A stretch of DNA of 64,000 nucleotides, from positions 1 through 64,000 of IMG/VR virus record IMGVR_UViG_3300031741_000001; one strand, written 5' to 3'. Below are positions 8,105 to 16,836 of the stretch, in pieces; position 1 is the stretch's first letter; each line of letters starts with the position of its first letter. The DNA comes from a virus. The position numbers were made by a program, and so were the translations under genes. A model generated the notes under the pieces. It was not told the origin of the DNA. It did no database searches and was given only the letters and a program-made list of their open reading frames with translations.

Positions 8105-9613
8105 TTAAATAAGTTGGATATTATTAGTAGTTGTCTTCTCCCCATAGATATCTTTAATAGAGGAATCCTTTCCGTTCCTATCATCCAGTATTCCTTTCCC
8201 TGGTATAAATTCATAAGCACAATACTTATCTTCCTCTAGAGTCTCCTCTCCTTGTCGTTGCTTATCCTGTTTCAAAGTTAAGTATTTTCTTCCTGTAAAT
8301 TTATTTATTTCAATATGTGCGAATATAAAAATATCAGCTCCTTTTCGCAATCCTTTACAGTCTGCAATATGGTAAGCGGTAAGTCTTTTAACTATATTTA
8401 TTTTACCACTAGCATATAGCTCTTCAGCAGCTGGTCCTAACTGAGCAGCTGATACTCCAAATATTGCATTATGCCTACAGAAATCAGCTACCTTATCTAA
8501 AAGATTCTCTCTTTTCTTAGCATCGTTAACTCCACCTTCTTCCAATCGCATCTTTGAGATATAGTCTAAAAAAGAAGCTACTATTTCACATCCACTACTT
8601 TGAAGTTTAACATGTAAATTTACATATTCTTGATACCCAAAGTTCTCTCCCATTCTTCTGAAAACTTGTACGTTAAAACCATTTTTATTAAACACTTCTT
8701 TTATTACATCTATTATTGCATCGTCCGAAAGCTCTGATCCGTCAGAGCTGAAATAATTCTTGTATGCTGCTCTAAACCATTGCATCATATTCTCATGAAT
8801 TTCATTCTCTAAACTAATAAAAACTATAGTCGGTATTTTACCTTCTTTAACTTTAGGGAAATTATGAGTGATGAGCCATCTTAACATGTCCATTAAAATG
8901 CCAGATTTATAATGATGAGATAGTGCCGCGAACATGATAAATTCTCCACGGAGAGGTCCTCGTTTACCGAAAAGTCTTTCGACTCCCTGTAGTCCTAAAT
9001 TCAATCTACCTTTTGTTATTTTGGTATGGTTTATTTTAAAAGCTTTTTTAATGCTTTCAATTTTAGAAAAATCTATATGTTCTATCATATCTACATTTTT
9101 AGATTCTCTATTGTCAAAGTTATCTATAATTTCTCGTGCTGAATCCACAACGCTGGTAAGGTGGATATCTTTTTTAAGTTCATTAGTGGTTTGAAAACTC
9201 TTATTACATTCTGAAAACATTTTATAAATACATTTATTAGTTTTAAATTGAAGTATCCATAGATTCAAACTCTGCTTCAACCTATCCAATTTCATATCTG
9301 TTATGTTGTTTCCAGTATTAACAATATTCATTAACTTACCGGCAAACTCGGGAGATTCCCTTGTAATAAACTCTTCTAATTTTAAAATAGTAGTTTGATA
9401 ATCGTTTTTATTTTGGGGATCTAATTCTTCATTCATTATTTCAGAAATAAGAGCAATGCATGTCCTCACCATATCGGTTTTAAGGAATTCATCTTTCTCT
9501 TTATACGTATCGTAGATGCCTATCATCGCTAAAAGAATTTTACGAATCCCTTTAGTTTTAGGATGCATCGCTAAACATAACGCATCCAGAAATATCGAAG
9601 CTCCTGTTTCCAT
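8105..9613 (-). CDS. replicative DNA helicase, DnaB/SF4 type
   Basis: 502-residue helicase expected to unwind DNA 5' to 3' at the phage fork. The N-terminal 200 residues are helical, as in DnaB. The SF4 core follows: GEFIMFAALSHHYKSG (residues 223-238, Walker A with YKS rather than GKS), FISLENE (motif 1a-like), VASFLDYIS (Walker B), SAAQLG (the Gln switch) and KQDKQRQGE near the end. GGAGAAACA precedes the ATG. It faces away from the scaffold/MCP operon across a divergent promoter region. Assignment to the helicase superfamily is firm; loader and primase partners are not in the window. Confidence 0.85.
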   Translation of the reverse strand: METGASIFLDALCLAMHPKTKGIRKILLAMIGIYDTYKEKDEFLKTDMVRTCIALISEIMNEELDPQNKNDYQTTILKLEEFITRESPEFAGKLMNIVNTGNNITDMKLDRLKQSLNLWILQFKTNKCIYKMFSECNKSFQTTNELKKDIHLTSVVDSAREIIDNFDNRESKNVDMIEHIDFSKIESIKKAFKINHTKITKGRLNLGLQGVERLFGKRGPLRGEFIMFAALSHHYKSGILMDMLRWLITHNFPKVKEGKIPTIVFISLENEIHENMMQWFRAAYKNYFSSDGSELSDDAIIDVIKEVFNKNGFNVQVFRRMGENFGYQEYVNLHVKLQSSGCEIVASFLDYISKMRLEEGGVNDAKKRENLLDKVADFCRHNAIFGVSAAQLGPAAEELYASGKINIVKRLTAYHIADCKGLRKGADIFIFAHIEINKFTGRKYLTLKQDKQRQGEETLEEDKYCAYEFIPGKGILDDRNGKDSSIKDIYGEKTTTNNIQLI

Positions 9614-9708
9614 TGTTTCTCCAAATTTTAAGTTTTATACCTATATGATATAGTGGGTTTTGGTTTTTTTAAACTATTCTATATAAGGTAACAAACGAAA
9701 GGTATTTT
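9614..9708. promoter_or_regulatory. divergent promoter region, late-type motif for head genes
   Basis: AAACTATTCTATATAAG at 9671-9687 (plus strand) lies 22 nt before the scaffold candidate. On the minus strand, CACTATATCATATAGG at 9640-9655 could serve the helicase gene. The plus-strand copy matches the structural-gene motif almost exactly. Confidence 0.5.
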
Positions 9709-11166
9709 ATGGATTCTATAATACAAACAGCTATGTTAGTGAATACAAGTACCAACCTTAAAAAAGGTTGGTCTGAACCTAACGTCAATCAAGAATATAT
9801 GAGACTAGATCCTTTAGGTAGAGCTACTCATCTATTAAGACAAAGTTTTTTAATTAAATACTGTTCCATAATTTATGGAAAGTACCTACCTCCACTAATA
9901 GAGAATTATAAAAAAGCTTTAGCTAACACTATTCAAATTGAAATAAGAAACTGTAGAAGTAAAGACATTAAAGTTAAATTTGGATTGCAGACCGCTTCTA
10001 CCTTCATCCGGTTAGAAGATTTTATTAAATTTAATAGTAAGAATATACTCTCATATTTTGATGATAATTCCCCAGCTAATATGAAAAGTAATATTCCCAA
10101 TATCGGCGAATCGCCATTTATTGAAATGTGTCTTAACTTTTGGAACAACAATCTCGCTCTATCTCAAAGAAAATTTGAAGATATCGAAACTCCTCTTATC
10201 TCAGGAGTTAAAATTCCTAAAATAGACATAACTAAAAATTGCATTTTACTTAATACTGAAGATACGAACTATCATTTTATTGGGTATGTTTACTCTCCAG
10301 AATTAATCAATACGATATACATGAATTCTCCTATTGATAATAATGATACTCTATGTTCTTTATCTGCTTCTTTGGATTGGAATGGTAAGTCGTTTTCTAA
10401 TCTTTTAGGATTCTTTGCTAGGAATGTTTTGACTATGGATGTTTTCTCTCCATTGAAAATAAACACTACTCAAAAAAATAAATTAATCCAATATAGAAAC
10501 CTAATCAACGCCAGCTGTTTCTATGTTCTCTTTAACGATATGTATAAGTCTCTTATTAATCCTACTATCTTTATTAAAAGAAATGATCCTAAGATAATGG
10601 ATGGATTCTTAAAGACAATAGAACTTTTAAAAACTACTTATAATTTAGAAATGGATGATTTAGGGGCTCTTAATAAATTAGCTTCCGCATCTAGCGAGTT
10701 TGGCGATTTCCTTTTTAATAAAGATAATAATAATCATGTTAAATCTGCTGACGGTGGAACTTACCCAACTATCCTCGATGGGTTAGAAGGATTAGAATCT
10801 GAAGACGAGACTGGTTCCATAGAGGAACCTGCAGACGATATGGAAGAAGATGCTCCTGAACCGGTAGTTGAAGCAGATCCAGTAGCTCCTAAAGAGGCTA
10901 CTTCTTTTAGAAGTAAACTTAAAAATGATAAATCTAAAAAGATTAAAATAGAATTAGAAAAAGAAGTTACGTTAGACGTTATTCTCCTTAGAGATGAATT
11001 TTATGAATTCATCACTCAGATTCTAAAGAATCCTGAAGATAAGGTAGACTCTTTAGAATTAAGAGCTCTCAAGAAAATCAGAGATTACTGGTTAAATGTT
11101 CTAAGCATTAAAACTATCTACGATATCATTTCTAGTGTTGTCTCGTGCCCTATTGTTATAAAGTAA
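9709..11166 (+). CDS. candidate scaffold or prohead core protein
   Basis: 485-residue protein encoded directly upstream of the MCP and preceded by a late-type promoter motif. Residues 1-340 are mixed, helical-rich. A low-complexity Glu/Asp/Pro/Ala linker (about 365-400) follows, then a basic Lys stretch and a helical C-terminus. An acidic flexible linker plus position before the MCP fits a scaffold or core protein that is removed or degraded during head maturation. LESEDE-type sites could be protease targets. No sequence family is recognised, so this rests on context. Confidence 0.5.
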   Translation: MDSIIQTAMLVNTSTNLKKGWSEPNVNQEYMRLDPLGRATHLLRQSFLIKYCSIIYGKYLPPLIENYKKALANTIQIEIRNCRSKDIKVKFGLQTASTFIRLEDFIKFNSKNILSYFDDNSPANMKSNIPNIGESPFIEMCLNFWNNNLALSQRKFEDIETPLISGVKIPKIDITKNCILLNTEDTNYHFIGYVYSPELINTIYMNSPIDNNDTLCSLSASLDWNGKSFSNLLGFFARNVLTMDVFSPLKINTTQKNKLIQYRNLINASCFYVLFNDMYKSLINPTIFIKRNDPKIMDGFLKTIELLKTTYNLEMDDLGALNKLASASSEFGDFLFNKDNNNHVKSADGGTYPTILDGLEGLESEDETGSIEEPADDMEEDAPEPVVEADPVAPKEATSFRSKLKNDKSKKIKIELEKEVTLDVILLRDEFYEFITQILKNPEDKVDSLELRALKKIRDYWLNVLSIKTIYDIISSVVSCPIVIK

Positions 11167-11167
11167 T

Positions 11168-11183
11168 AAACATAATATATAAG
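11168..11183 (+). promoter_or_regulatory. late-type promoter motif for MCP
   Basis: AAACATAATATATAAG lies 39 nt before the MCP ATG, with a clear ribosome site (AAGGAGAAG) at the end of the leader. This second start would let the MCP be made in excess of the upstream protein. Confidence 0.5.
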
Positions 11184-11221
11184 TATAAGTAAACCTAAAA
11201 AAGAAATATAAGGAGAAGAAG

Positions 11222-13369
11222 ATGAAACAAACATCATCGATTGACTTTTTTCTAGAAAAAGTCAGAGAAAACATGCACCCACAGACAGATGGTCCCATAG
11301 CTGACTTAGCTCTAGAGGCAGCTCGGATTGAATCTAAAGTAGATGAGTTCTTAAGTTCTAATGGTTTTGGAATGCACCGCGAAATCGGTGGGCATATGAT
11401 GACTATCGCAACAGAATCTCTATCCTCAGAAATGTTAGTATATGATGAAATAGAAGAATTTGTAAAAAATGTTAAGGGTATTCATCCTGACCATGTAGCA
11501 TCAGCTACCGGACTTGTCGGAATCATTCTTAATAGAAATGCTAAATTCAAAAATAACTACGGCGCCGGACAGAATCTTAAAATCAACCGCACAGATCTTA
11601 AACAAGATCTAGTTGGATTAGAATCTCTATATCCAAGTTATTTAATGAGCGATCCTACTTGCAATCTAAGTAATGCATCTACTGAATCATTCGGTGTTGA
11701 TATTGATATGGCTCTTCCTGATCTTAAAGTTTCTATAACTATCGCGTTGATGAGATTCCATACTTCTATCTTAGATAGACTTATGCCTACTATCCCAACA
11801 AATCAACCGTATGCTCAGTATGTTAAGAAAAAAGAATTTGTTGTCGATACTACTACAAGCAAACAGGTTAAAATACTAGACCTATATGTCAATCCTGAAA
11901 TTATTGATAATGTTCTTAAACCTATTATTCCACTTTTAAAGAATGAACCTAGTCTTTTAGTTGCTGATAATATTATTAAACCTAATATTGAAATAAACAT
12001 TATTAAAGCATCAGTTGACGCTAACAAACCAGGTTATGGTAAAGTTAACTCTACTGACAAAATCGCTGATGGTGTTAAACTTCAAACTGTTTATGTTAGT
12101 TTAACTACATCTAAAGCTACTGAAACTTTCGCACTTGACGTTCCTGGTGATCTCGGTAGACTATCAATGTCTCCAAATACAATGGGTAGTAGTAACTCAG
12201 GTACTCGTGTTGGTAATATTGATTTTAAAACATTCCTTACTAAAGGTCAAGAAACTACAAAAGGGACTGTTTCTACAATCCTAGGTGTTTGTCAACCTAA
12301 TGAAGGTATTGCTATATCTACTAGCGCTAGACCTACAGTTAACGTTATCAGTTGTGTTGCTGAATGTTTATTCAATATCTCAGTAGCTGCTCATACTCAA
12401 GTTATTGGACAAGCTCCAAGTACAGCTCTCGACGCATTAGTGGTAGTATTAGAAGCAGCCAATGCTAGTACTGTTTATGGATATGCCCTAGATGCAAGAT
12501 TCAGAGAAGACAACTTTAGAAAATCGAATAAGCTTGCTAGGATGGAACAACAGCCTTTAGCTTACGAGATCCCAACCGCTCCAAACATTTTCTACGACCA
12601 GGCTATTAGTCAGACTAATCCTGAAACTAATACTAATAACTTAGCTAAGCTTGTTAGTATCGGTAAAGACTATCGTGGTATTAATATTATTAAAGGAACA
12701 CTAGCATCAGTATACGCCTCTAGATTAGCTGCTGGTGGAAACCCTCTTTATAATTACGATATCGGTGCTAATTACGTTAGTGGTGACATGGTAAAACCAT
12801 ATGTATGGCAGGACACCTTCGACGCTAATCCTACAAAGATGATGCAAGACTCTGATCACTCAGGTGATGTTAAACAGCATTTCGTTACTTATATAACTTA
12901 TGCTATCGATCAGATCCATAGTAAATCTTTATATTGTCAACAGCTTCCACAAGGCGCTGTTCCTACATATAGACTACTTACTACTAATCCTATCCTTGGT
13001 GGTATTATTGGTCAGCCTCATTATCATACAGCTCTTGATAACGGTGTATGGGGAAATGCAGCTGGAGTTGAATATACTCTCGTTCTCCCTAATGGTGTTA
13101 GACTTGAATGTATTACTACAACATTCGATATTATGGAAAACCAGATGCTAATCATTCCTATGGTTGCTGGAGAACCTACTAGTGAACTTAACTTTGCTCA
13201 TAACTGGAACTATGGAACAGTTGTTGGACAATATGTTCAAGGTAGTGGCGGAGTTCTGAAAAGAATGTTCTTAAACTCTCGTGAAATTCCTATTCCTATT
13301 AATCCAATAGGTGCTTTAATAACAGTTAGTAATTTAGCAGCTGCTTCATTCGTAACTGAACCTAAATAA
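11222..13369 (+). CDS. major capsid protein
   Basis: 715-residue protein with its own promoter motif, strong ribosome site and a strong terminator, as expected for the most abundant virion protein. Codon use is smoother and less A-rich than in its neighbours. The size is close to phiKZ-type MCPs. The N-terminal 155 residues are helical and acidic and look like a scaffolding propeptide. Candidate protease sites are A-T-E (63-65), S-S-E (68-70) and S-T-E (153-155); cleavage at the last would leave a 560-residue mature shell protein. The body is beta-rich with Gly/Asn/Thr turns. The call rests on size, context and expression signals, since no short MCP signature exists. Confidence 0.75.
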   Translation: MKQTSSIDFFLEKVRENMHPQTDGPIADLALEAARIESKVDEFLSSNGFGMHREIGGHMMTIATESLSSEMLVYDEIEEFVKNVKGIHPDHVASATGLVGIILNRNAKFKNNYGAGQNLKINRTDLKQDLVGLESLYPSYLMSDPTCNLSNASTESFGVDIDMALPDLKVSITIALMRFHTSILDRLMPTIPTNQPYAQYVKKKEFVVDTTTSKQVKILDLYVNPEIIDNVLKPIIPLLKNEPSLLVADNIIKPNIEINIIKASVDANKPGYGKVNSTDKIADGVKLQTVYVSLTTSKATETFALDVPGDLGRLSMSPNTMGSSNSGTRVGNIDFKTFLTKGQETTKGTVSTILGVCQPNEGIAISTSARPTVNVISCVAECLFNISVAAHTQVIGQAPSTALDALVVVLEAANASTVYGYALDARFREDNFRKSNKLARMEQQPLAYEIPTAPNIFYDQAISQTNPETNTNNLAKLVSIGKDYRGINIIKGTLASVYASRLAAGGNPLYNYDIGANYVSGDMVKPYVWQDTFDANPTKMMQDSDHSGDVKQHFVTYITYAIDQIHSKSLYCQQLPQGAVPTYRLLTTNPILGGIIGQPHYHTALDNGVWGNAAGVEYTLVLPNGVRLECITTTFDIMENQMLIIPMVAGEPTSELNFAHNWNYGTVVGQYVQGSGGVLKRMFLNSREIPIPINPIGALITVSNLAAASFVTEPK

Positions 13370-13378
13370 AATAATACC

Positions 13379-13424
13379 CTATACTCTTATCCTCGTTAGG
13401 ATAAGAGTATAGTTCTTTTTTTTA
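13379..13424 (+). terminator. strong terminator after MCP
   Basis: A 15-bp perfect stem (13379-13393 with 13398-13412, loop CGTT) is followed by TTC and a run of eight T. It ends the rightward head operon and faces the 3' end of the leftward polymerase gene. Confidence 0.9.
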
Positions 13425-15047
13425 AACCATTTCTAAGATCTCATCGTAGCTAGGTAGATTAAAAAACTCGTTACATATTCTAACAGCTGAAATATCATAC
13501 GTCGGAAGGAAAATAAAAAGTTCTTCTATTTTTCTATCGTGATTGTTTTCAAAGTATAAAGCTGTATAGATTTTAGTCTCTTTTGCGATATTGAAAGCAT
13601 CGGTGATGGATGGGTAATCACTAACAACGTCTACATCGATAGTAAACTTAATTAACTTAGTTGGCGCATCTAACTCTTCTATAATAGGTATCCCTATATC
13701 ATCCATCAGATACGGAGATAGTACATTCCCTCCAGTGTTCTTTATAAACTCATCTTCTATCTTCAACTGACTACCTGAAGTAGTAGCTATTACTGCTTTA
13801 TTCTCGGTACAGTAAGAATAGAAGTCATCTTTCAACTGAATAGTCTGTTTATTAAAATTCTCTAATAAACTAGTTGAGGATAACCCTATAGCCGATTCTA
13901 CATCATGGGTTACCATATTCATTAATAATATTATTAATGTATCAAAAATATTATAAACTGTATATTCTATAAAATATTCACTTAACATCTCATAGTGAGT
14001 TCTATCATTATCAAAATCTATCTTCCCAACTCCTAATATTTTCTTAGACACATACTGAAGAGTATAAGATGGTAGAATGCCTTTAGCTTTTCTTAACAGG
14101 CTATGTAGTCTCATACTATCAATAAATTGAGTCTTTCCACTTATTCTGCAATAGTCCCAAGAATACGACCAATGTTCTTTCTTATTAACTCTACCTTTAT
14201 CATATTTATAAAATCTATATTTCTTAGGTATTTCATCTGAACAAAAAATATCAGCAATGTCTCCGCCTCTAAAAACTATACGATCAGCTAAAGTTGGAAT
14301 ATCATATCCCATGTTCCAAATAGAAATATAGTCTGGAGCTTTCTCGTGTATCCTTTTAAATATCCACTTAATAAGTTCCAACTCATCATCTGAGAAAAAG
14401 AAAGTAATCTTAGGATTTAATGTATCGAAGATAGTTTTTACTTTATCTTTTAATTTCTTTCTATATTTAATTTTCTCTTCTTTAAGTTTTATTAAAATAT
14501 CTTCTTCTGTCCCTCCTTTTAAAAGACTTTTAAGAGCTGCTGTGAATGTCTCACCATCCCCGTTCGTAAACGAAATTAAATTAACTATTTTAGTATCAGT
14601 AACGTCTTGCTCTATATCTAAAGTTCCAATATTGAATTTTAAGGCAACCTTTTCTTTAGAGTTTAATTTCTGTTTTAAAAGTACCCTAGGATCGATATCC
14701 GCACCGTATACAGAGACATCGTTGAAAAGATCAGCTCTTGATACATATTTCCTGCTAGGGATATCTAATGCTTCTTTAAGGATTGGTATAAGCTCATGTT
14801 GGTTAGCAGAATATTTATCTACTCTACTCAATAACTCATAATCCTTTTTTCTATTATGTTGTTTAAAGCAATCTTGCGTTAAATAAAAAGGTCTTTCTAC
14901 AGGATCTATTATCTTAAGCGTTGTTTCGTTGGTGTGGATATTCTTAAGAGAAGCTATTATAGAGTAATGATCTTTCTCCGAAATACCAACAGCATGAACA
15001 TATCTATAATCGTCATAGTTCATTTTTGAATTTTTATCTTTTTCCAT
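13422..15047 (-). CDS. family-B DNA polymerase, N-terminal/exonuclease part (split)
   Basis: 541 residues covering the front half of a family-B polymerase. Exo I is D144-I-E146, Exo II is NMGYD (245-249), and Exo III is YNIFD (365-369). The exo-to-palm junction GGNVLSPY is at 439-446. Palm motif A is D473-V-V-S-D-YPS followed by NIAKET, as in T4-type enzymes. The protein stops 60 residues later, so fingers motif B (KxxxNSxYG) and palm motif C (DTDS) are absent. The stop abuts the MCP terminator, so no downstream remainder exists here. A second gene elsewhere must supply the rest, or this fragment works as an exonuclease only. Confidence 0.8.
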   Translation of the reverse strand: MEKDKNSKMNYDDYRYVHAVGISEKDHYSIIASLKNIHTNETTLKIIDPVERPFYLTQDCFKQHNRKKDYELLSRVDKYSANQHELIPILKEALDIPSRKYVSRADLFNDVSVYGADIDPRVLLKQKLNSKEKVALKFNIGTLDIEQDVTDTKIVNLISFTNGDGETFTAALKSLLKGGTEEDILIKLKEEKIKYRKKLKDKVKTIFDTLNPKITFFFSDDELELIKWIFKRIHEKAPDYISIWNMGYDIPTLADRIVFRGGDIADIFCSDEIPKKYRFYKYDKGRVNKKEHWSYSWDYCRISGKTQFIDSMRLHSLLRKAKGILPSYTLQYVSKKILGVGKIDFDNDRTHYEMLSEYFIEYTVYNIFDTLIILLMNMVTHDVESAIGLSSTSLLENFNKQTIQLKDDFYSYCTENKAVIATTSGSQLKIEDEFIKNTGGNVLSPYLMDDIGIPIIEELDAPTKLIKFTIDVDVVSDYPSITDAFNIAKETKIYTALYFENNHDRKIEELFIFLPTYDISAVRICNEFFNLPSYDEILEMV

Positions 15048-15059
15048 ACATCTCCCTTT

Positions 15060-15266
15060 TTATAAAATATTAGGATATATTATTTTTAGAAAATATCCTA
15101 TACACACTAGCGCTAATGTTGAAATAAATAAAACAGTACAGCATACAAGCACCCACAAGAAAATAAAATCGGTTCTCTCATCAGTATCCATATCCCTAAA
15201 CTTTTTACAGATCGGTTTTTTCTTTTTCTTCTCAAAATATTCATATTTCATTTTTCTTTTTTTCAT
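15060..15266 (-). CDS. small single-span membrane protein
   Basis: 68 residues: a very basic N-terminus rich in Lys, then one long hydrophobic helix (about residues 34-58, containing LVCCTVLFISTLALVCIGYF), then a short tail. The charge pattern predicts an N-in orientation in the inner membrane. GGAGAGTT precedes the ATG. It is the first gene of the message that continues into the polymerase fragment 12 nt later. No family is recognised. Confidence 0.7.
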   Translation of the reverse strand: MKKRKMKYEYFEKKKKKPICKKFRDMDTDERTDFIFLWVLVCCTVLFISTLALVCIGYFLKIIYPNIL

Positions 15267-15270
15267 AACT

Positions 15271-15290
15271 CTCCTTTCATATACTATAGT
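15271..15290 (-). promoter_or_regulatory. nonstructural-class promoter motif
   Basis: The minus strand reads ACTATAGTATATGAAAGGAG just before the small membrane-protein gene; the last bases are its ribosome site. It belongs to the TATwAGTATA group seen before replication and accessory genes. Confidence 0.4.
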
Positions 15291-15336
15291 GATTTTATAT
15301 TAAAAAATACATTAAAAAAAAATATATAAGAATACT

Positions 15337-15490
15337 TCTACTGATCTCTATTAGATCAGTAGATGATGTGTTTATAAGGAATTAACTTTGTTTTTAAAAA
15401 AAAAGAAAAAAAGTTTAGAAAGCTACGGTGTTGTATAGGACGGTATAAACAGAGGAACAAACATTGATGGTTTATATACTATGTATGTTA
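15337..15490 (-). ncRNA. orphan minus-strand transcription unit, candidate small RNA
   Basis: On the minus strand a promoter-like CATAGTATATAAAC (about 15470-15486) leads to an 11-bp hairpin (15337-15347 with 15353-15363) followed by a run of T, a good terminator. Between them the longest minus-strand ORF from an ATG is 13 codons, so a short untranslated RNA of roughly 120 nt is plausible. An internal U-rich tract is present. No known family is recognised. Confidence 0.45.
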
Positions 15491-15509
15491 ACAGTTATTA
15501 ATAACTGTT
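15490..15509. repeat. 20-bp perfect palindrome, operator-like
   Basis: The half-site AACAGTTATT is followed at once by its exact reverse complement. It lies 43 nt before the nuclease gene on the plus strand and just upstream of the minus-strand promoter motif. A dimeric repressor site controlling both directions is possible; a cruciform is the alternative. Confidence 0.5.
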
Positions 15510-15551
15510 TAATAAAATAATATAACTAATATAAATGAAAAAGGATAATTT

Positions 15552-16283
15552 ATGGATAATATTATAACAGAGCATAATGGCATACAAATATTCTTCAATG
15601 AAGAACTACATAAATACTTTAATGACGATTGTGATAATTTCACTTCAGCAACTAGACTTTTAAAAAAATACTTCCCTTTCGATACTGATGGGTTAAGTAA
15701 AAAACAAGCTAAGAAATTAGGAGTTACGCAAGAGAGTATTCTAGCCAAATGGGACCTACTTAAACAAGAAGGTTGCGATCTTGGAAATAACATCCATAAC
15801 TACCTTGAGAATTATCTTAGTGGGAAACCATTACCTTCTCCTATCAGTGAGAGAGCTGCTATTAGTTTTAAGACATGTAAGCAGCTGTGTGATAAAGTTT
15901 TAACTGATTATGATATAATAGCTCTTGAGAAAATAATATTCTCTCAACTCTTGGGGGTAGCTGGCACTATAGATTTAATATGTCGACATAAGAAAACAAA
16001 GGTATTGAAGATAGTAGACTGGAAGACCAATAAAAAAATAGTAACAGCCAATTACTTTAAGTCTTTTGGATTATATCCAGTAGATCATATCCCGAATATT
16101 AATTTCTTTAAATATAGTTTACAGACAACTTTCTATAAATATCTACTTCTGCTAGAAGAGTATTATGATGAGGAAATTGAAACTTTTATTTTCCATATTC
16201 GAGAAGATAAAACCAAAGTTTATAGAACAGAGTATTATGAAAACGAAATCAAAAAAATGATAAAAGGTTTAAAGACTGATTAA
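15552..16283 (+). CDS. PD-(D/E)XK nuclease, RecB/Cas4-like
   Basis: 243-residue nuclease. The catalytic signature is clear: E126 in the helix, D141 in AGTID, then V-D156-W-K158-T in the strand KIVDWKTNK. GNNIHNYLE near residue 82 resembles the helical GxxxH motif that precedes RecB-type cores. Such phage enzymes process DNA ends in recombination, or degrade host DNA. AAAGGATAATTT precedes the ATG. RNA element B and a minus-strand terminator follow. Exonuclease versus structure-specific activity cannot be told from the sequence. Confidence 0.8.
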   Translation: MDNIITEHNGIQIFFNEELHKYFNDDCDNFTSATRLLKKYFPFDTDGLSKKQAKKLGVTQESILAKWDLLKQEGCDLGNNIHNYLENYLSGKPLPSPISERAAISFKTCKQLCDKVLTDYDIIALEKIIFSQLLGVAGTIDLICRHKKTKVLKIVDWKTNKKIVTANYFKSFGLYPVDHIPNINFFKYSLQTTFYKYLLLLEEYYDEEIETFIFHIREDKTKVYRTEYYENEIKKMIKGLKTD

Positions 16284-16307
16284 ATTAAAAAAAAAAATAA
16301 TATCGTT

Positions 16308-16347
16308 CCCCAATCATTATCGACTACTGCGATAATGATTGGGGATA
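16308..16347 (-). terminator. terminator on the minus strand
   Basis: TCCCCAATCATTATCG pairs with its complement over 16 bp around a 7-nt loop. The A-run at 16288-16298 becomes a T-run after the hairpin on the minus strand. It would end leftward transcription from the 16609-16836 gene through RNA element B. Confidence 0.7.
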
Positions 16348-16608
16348 ATCCTATGGATCATATTTGATTCAATCCTTTTTGTGAAGAATTGACTAATTTA
16401 TTAAGTATGAGATAGCGGTATCGAGGTATCTTCTAACAAGTGGCTGTGCTTGTATTATAGAAAGGAATAGAGGTTCGGTTCATTAGGAGCTTTATACTAG
16501 CTAACGATCTAGTAATTTTCAATTAATAATATAAATCAATCAATTCTATATTATTCACTTTATTCATATTGCCAGTAAATCATCCTTGCGGAAGGGCAGT
16601 GTAGCTAT
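16348..16608. ncRNA. structured intergenic RNA element, copy B
   Basis: This gap lies between convergent genes and has no ORF. At 16436-16453 a 5-bp hairpin ACAAG/CTTGT carries the loop TGGCTGTG. After 27 nt a pseudoknot forms: CATTAG (16481-16486) with CTAACG (16501-16506), and ACTAG (16496-16500) with CTAGT (16509-16513). The 9-nt linker GAGCTTTAT differs from copy C (AAGCTTTAT) by one base. A second weak stem-loop lies around 16370-16392. The strand is unresolved. Confidence 0.6.
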
Positions 16609-16836
16609 CTAGGCTAGAGTAGTAGCTCTAACTAGGGTAACCATAGCATATACGAATTCAGCGAGTTCAATTACGGCTAAGACCCCAATAGCGATCAGTA
16701 ACATTGGAGTAAGCGTTGGACATAAGCAAACTATAGTTACGATCCCAACCGCAGGTCCTACTGAAATAACAGTTTGTACTACTGCTTTAGTTATCTTTTT
16801 TACTACATTCCATATTGTTGTTAGTGTGTTTTTCAT
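16609..16836 (-). CDS. small two-span membrane protein, holin-like in size
   Basis: 75 residues with a short basic amphipathic N-terminus and two hydrophobic helices (about 18-40 and 45-70) separated by a Pro-containing turn. Size and topology would fit a holin or other small membrane effector, but no lysis enzyme is adjacent and no family is recognised. The start ATG follows AAGGAATAATATC. It is bracketed by its own terminators, so it appears to be a single-gene unit. Confidence 0.6.
   Translation of the reverse strand: MKNTLTTIWNVVKKITKAVVQTVISVGPAVGIVTIVCLCPTLTPMLLIAIGVLAVIELAEFVYAMVTLVRATTLA

Noticed and set aside
16454-16513. tRNA-like sequence (AGGTTCGGTTC resembles a T-arm)
   Set aside because: No acceptor, D or anticodon arm can be drawn, and the stretch is not conserved in the other two copies of the element. 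No tRNA was found anywhere in the window.
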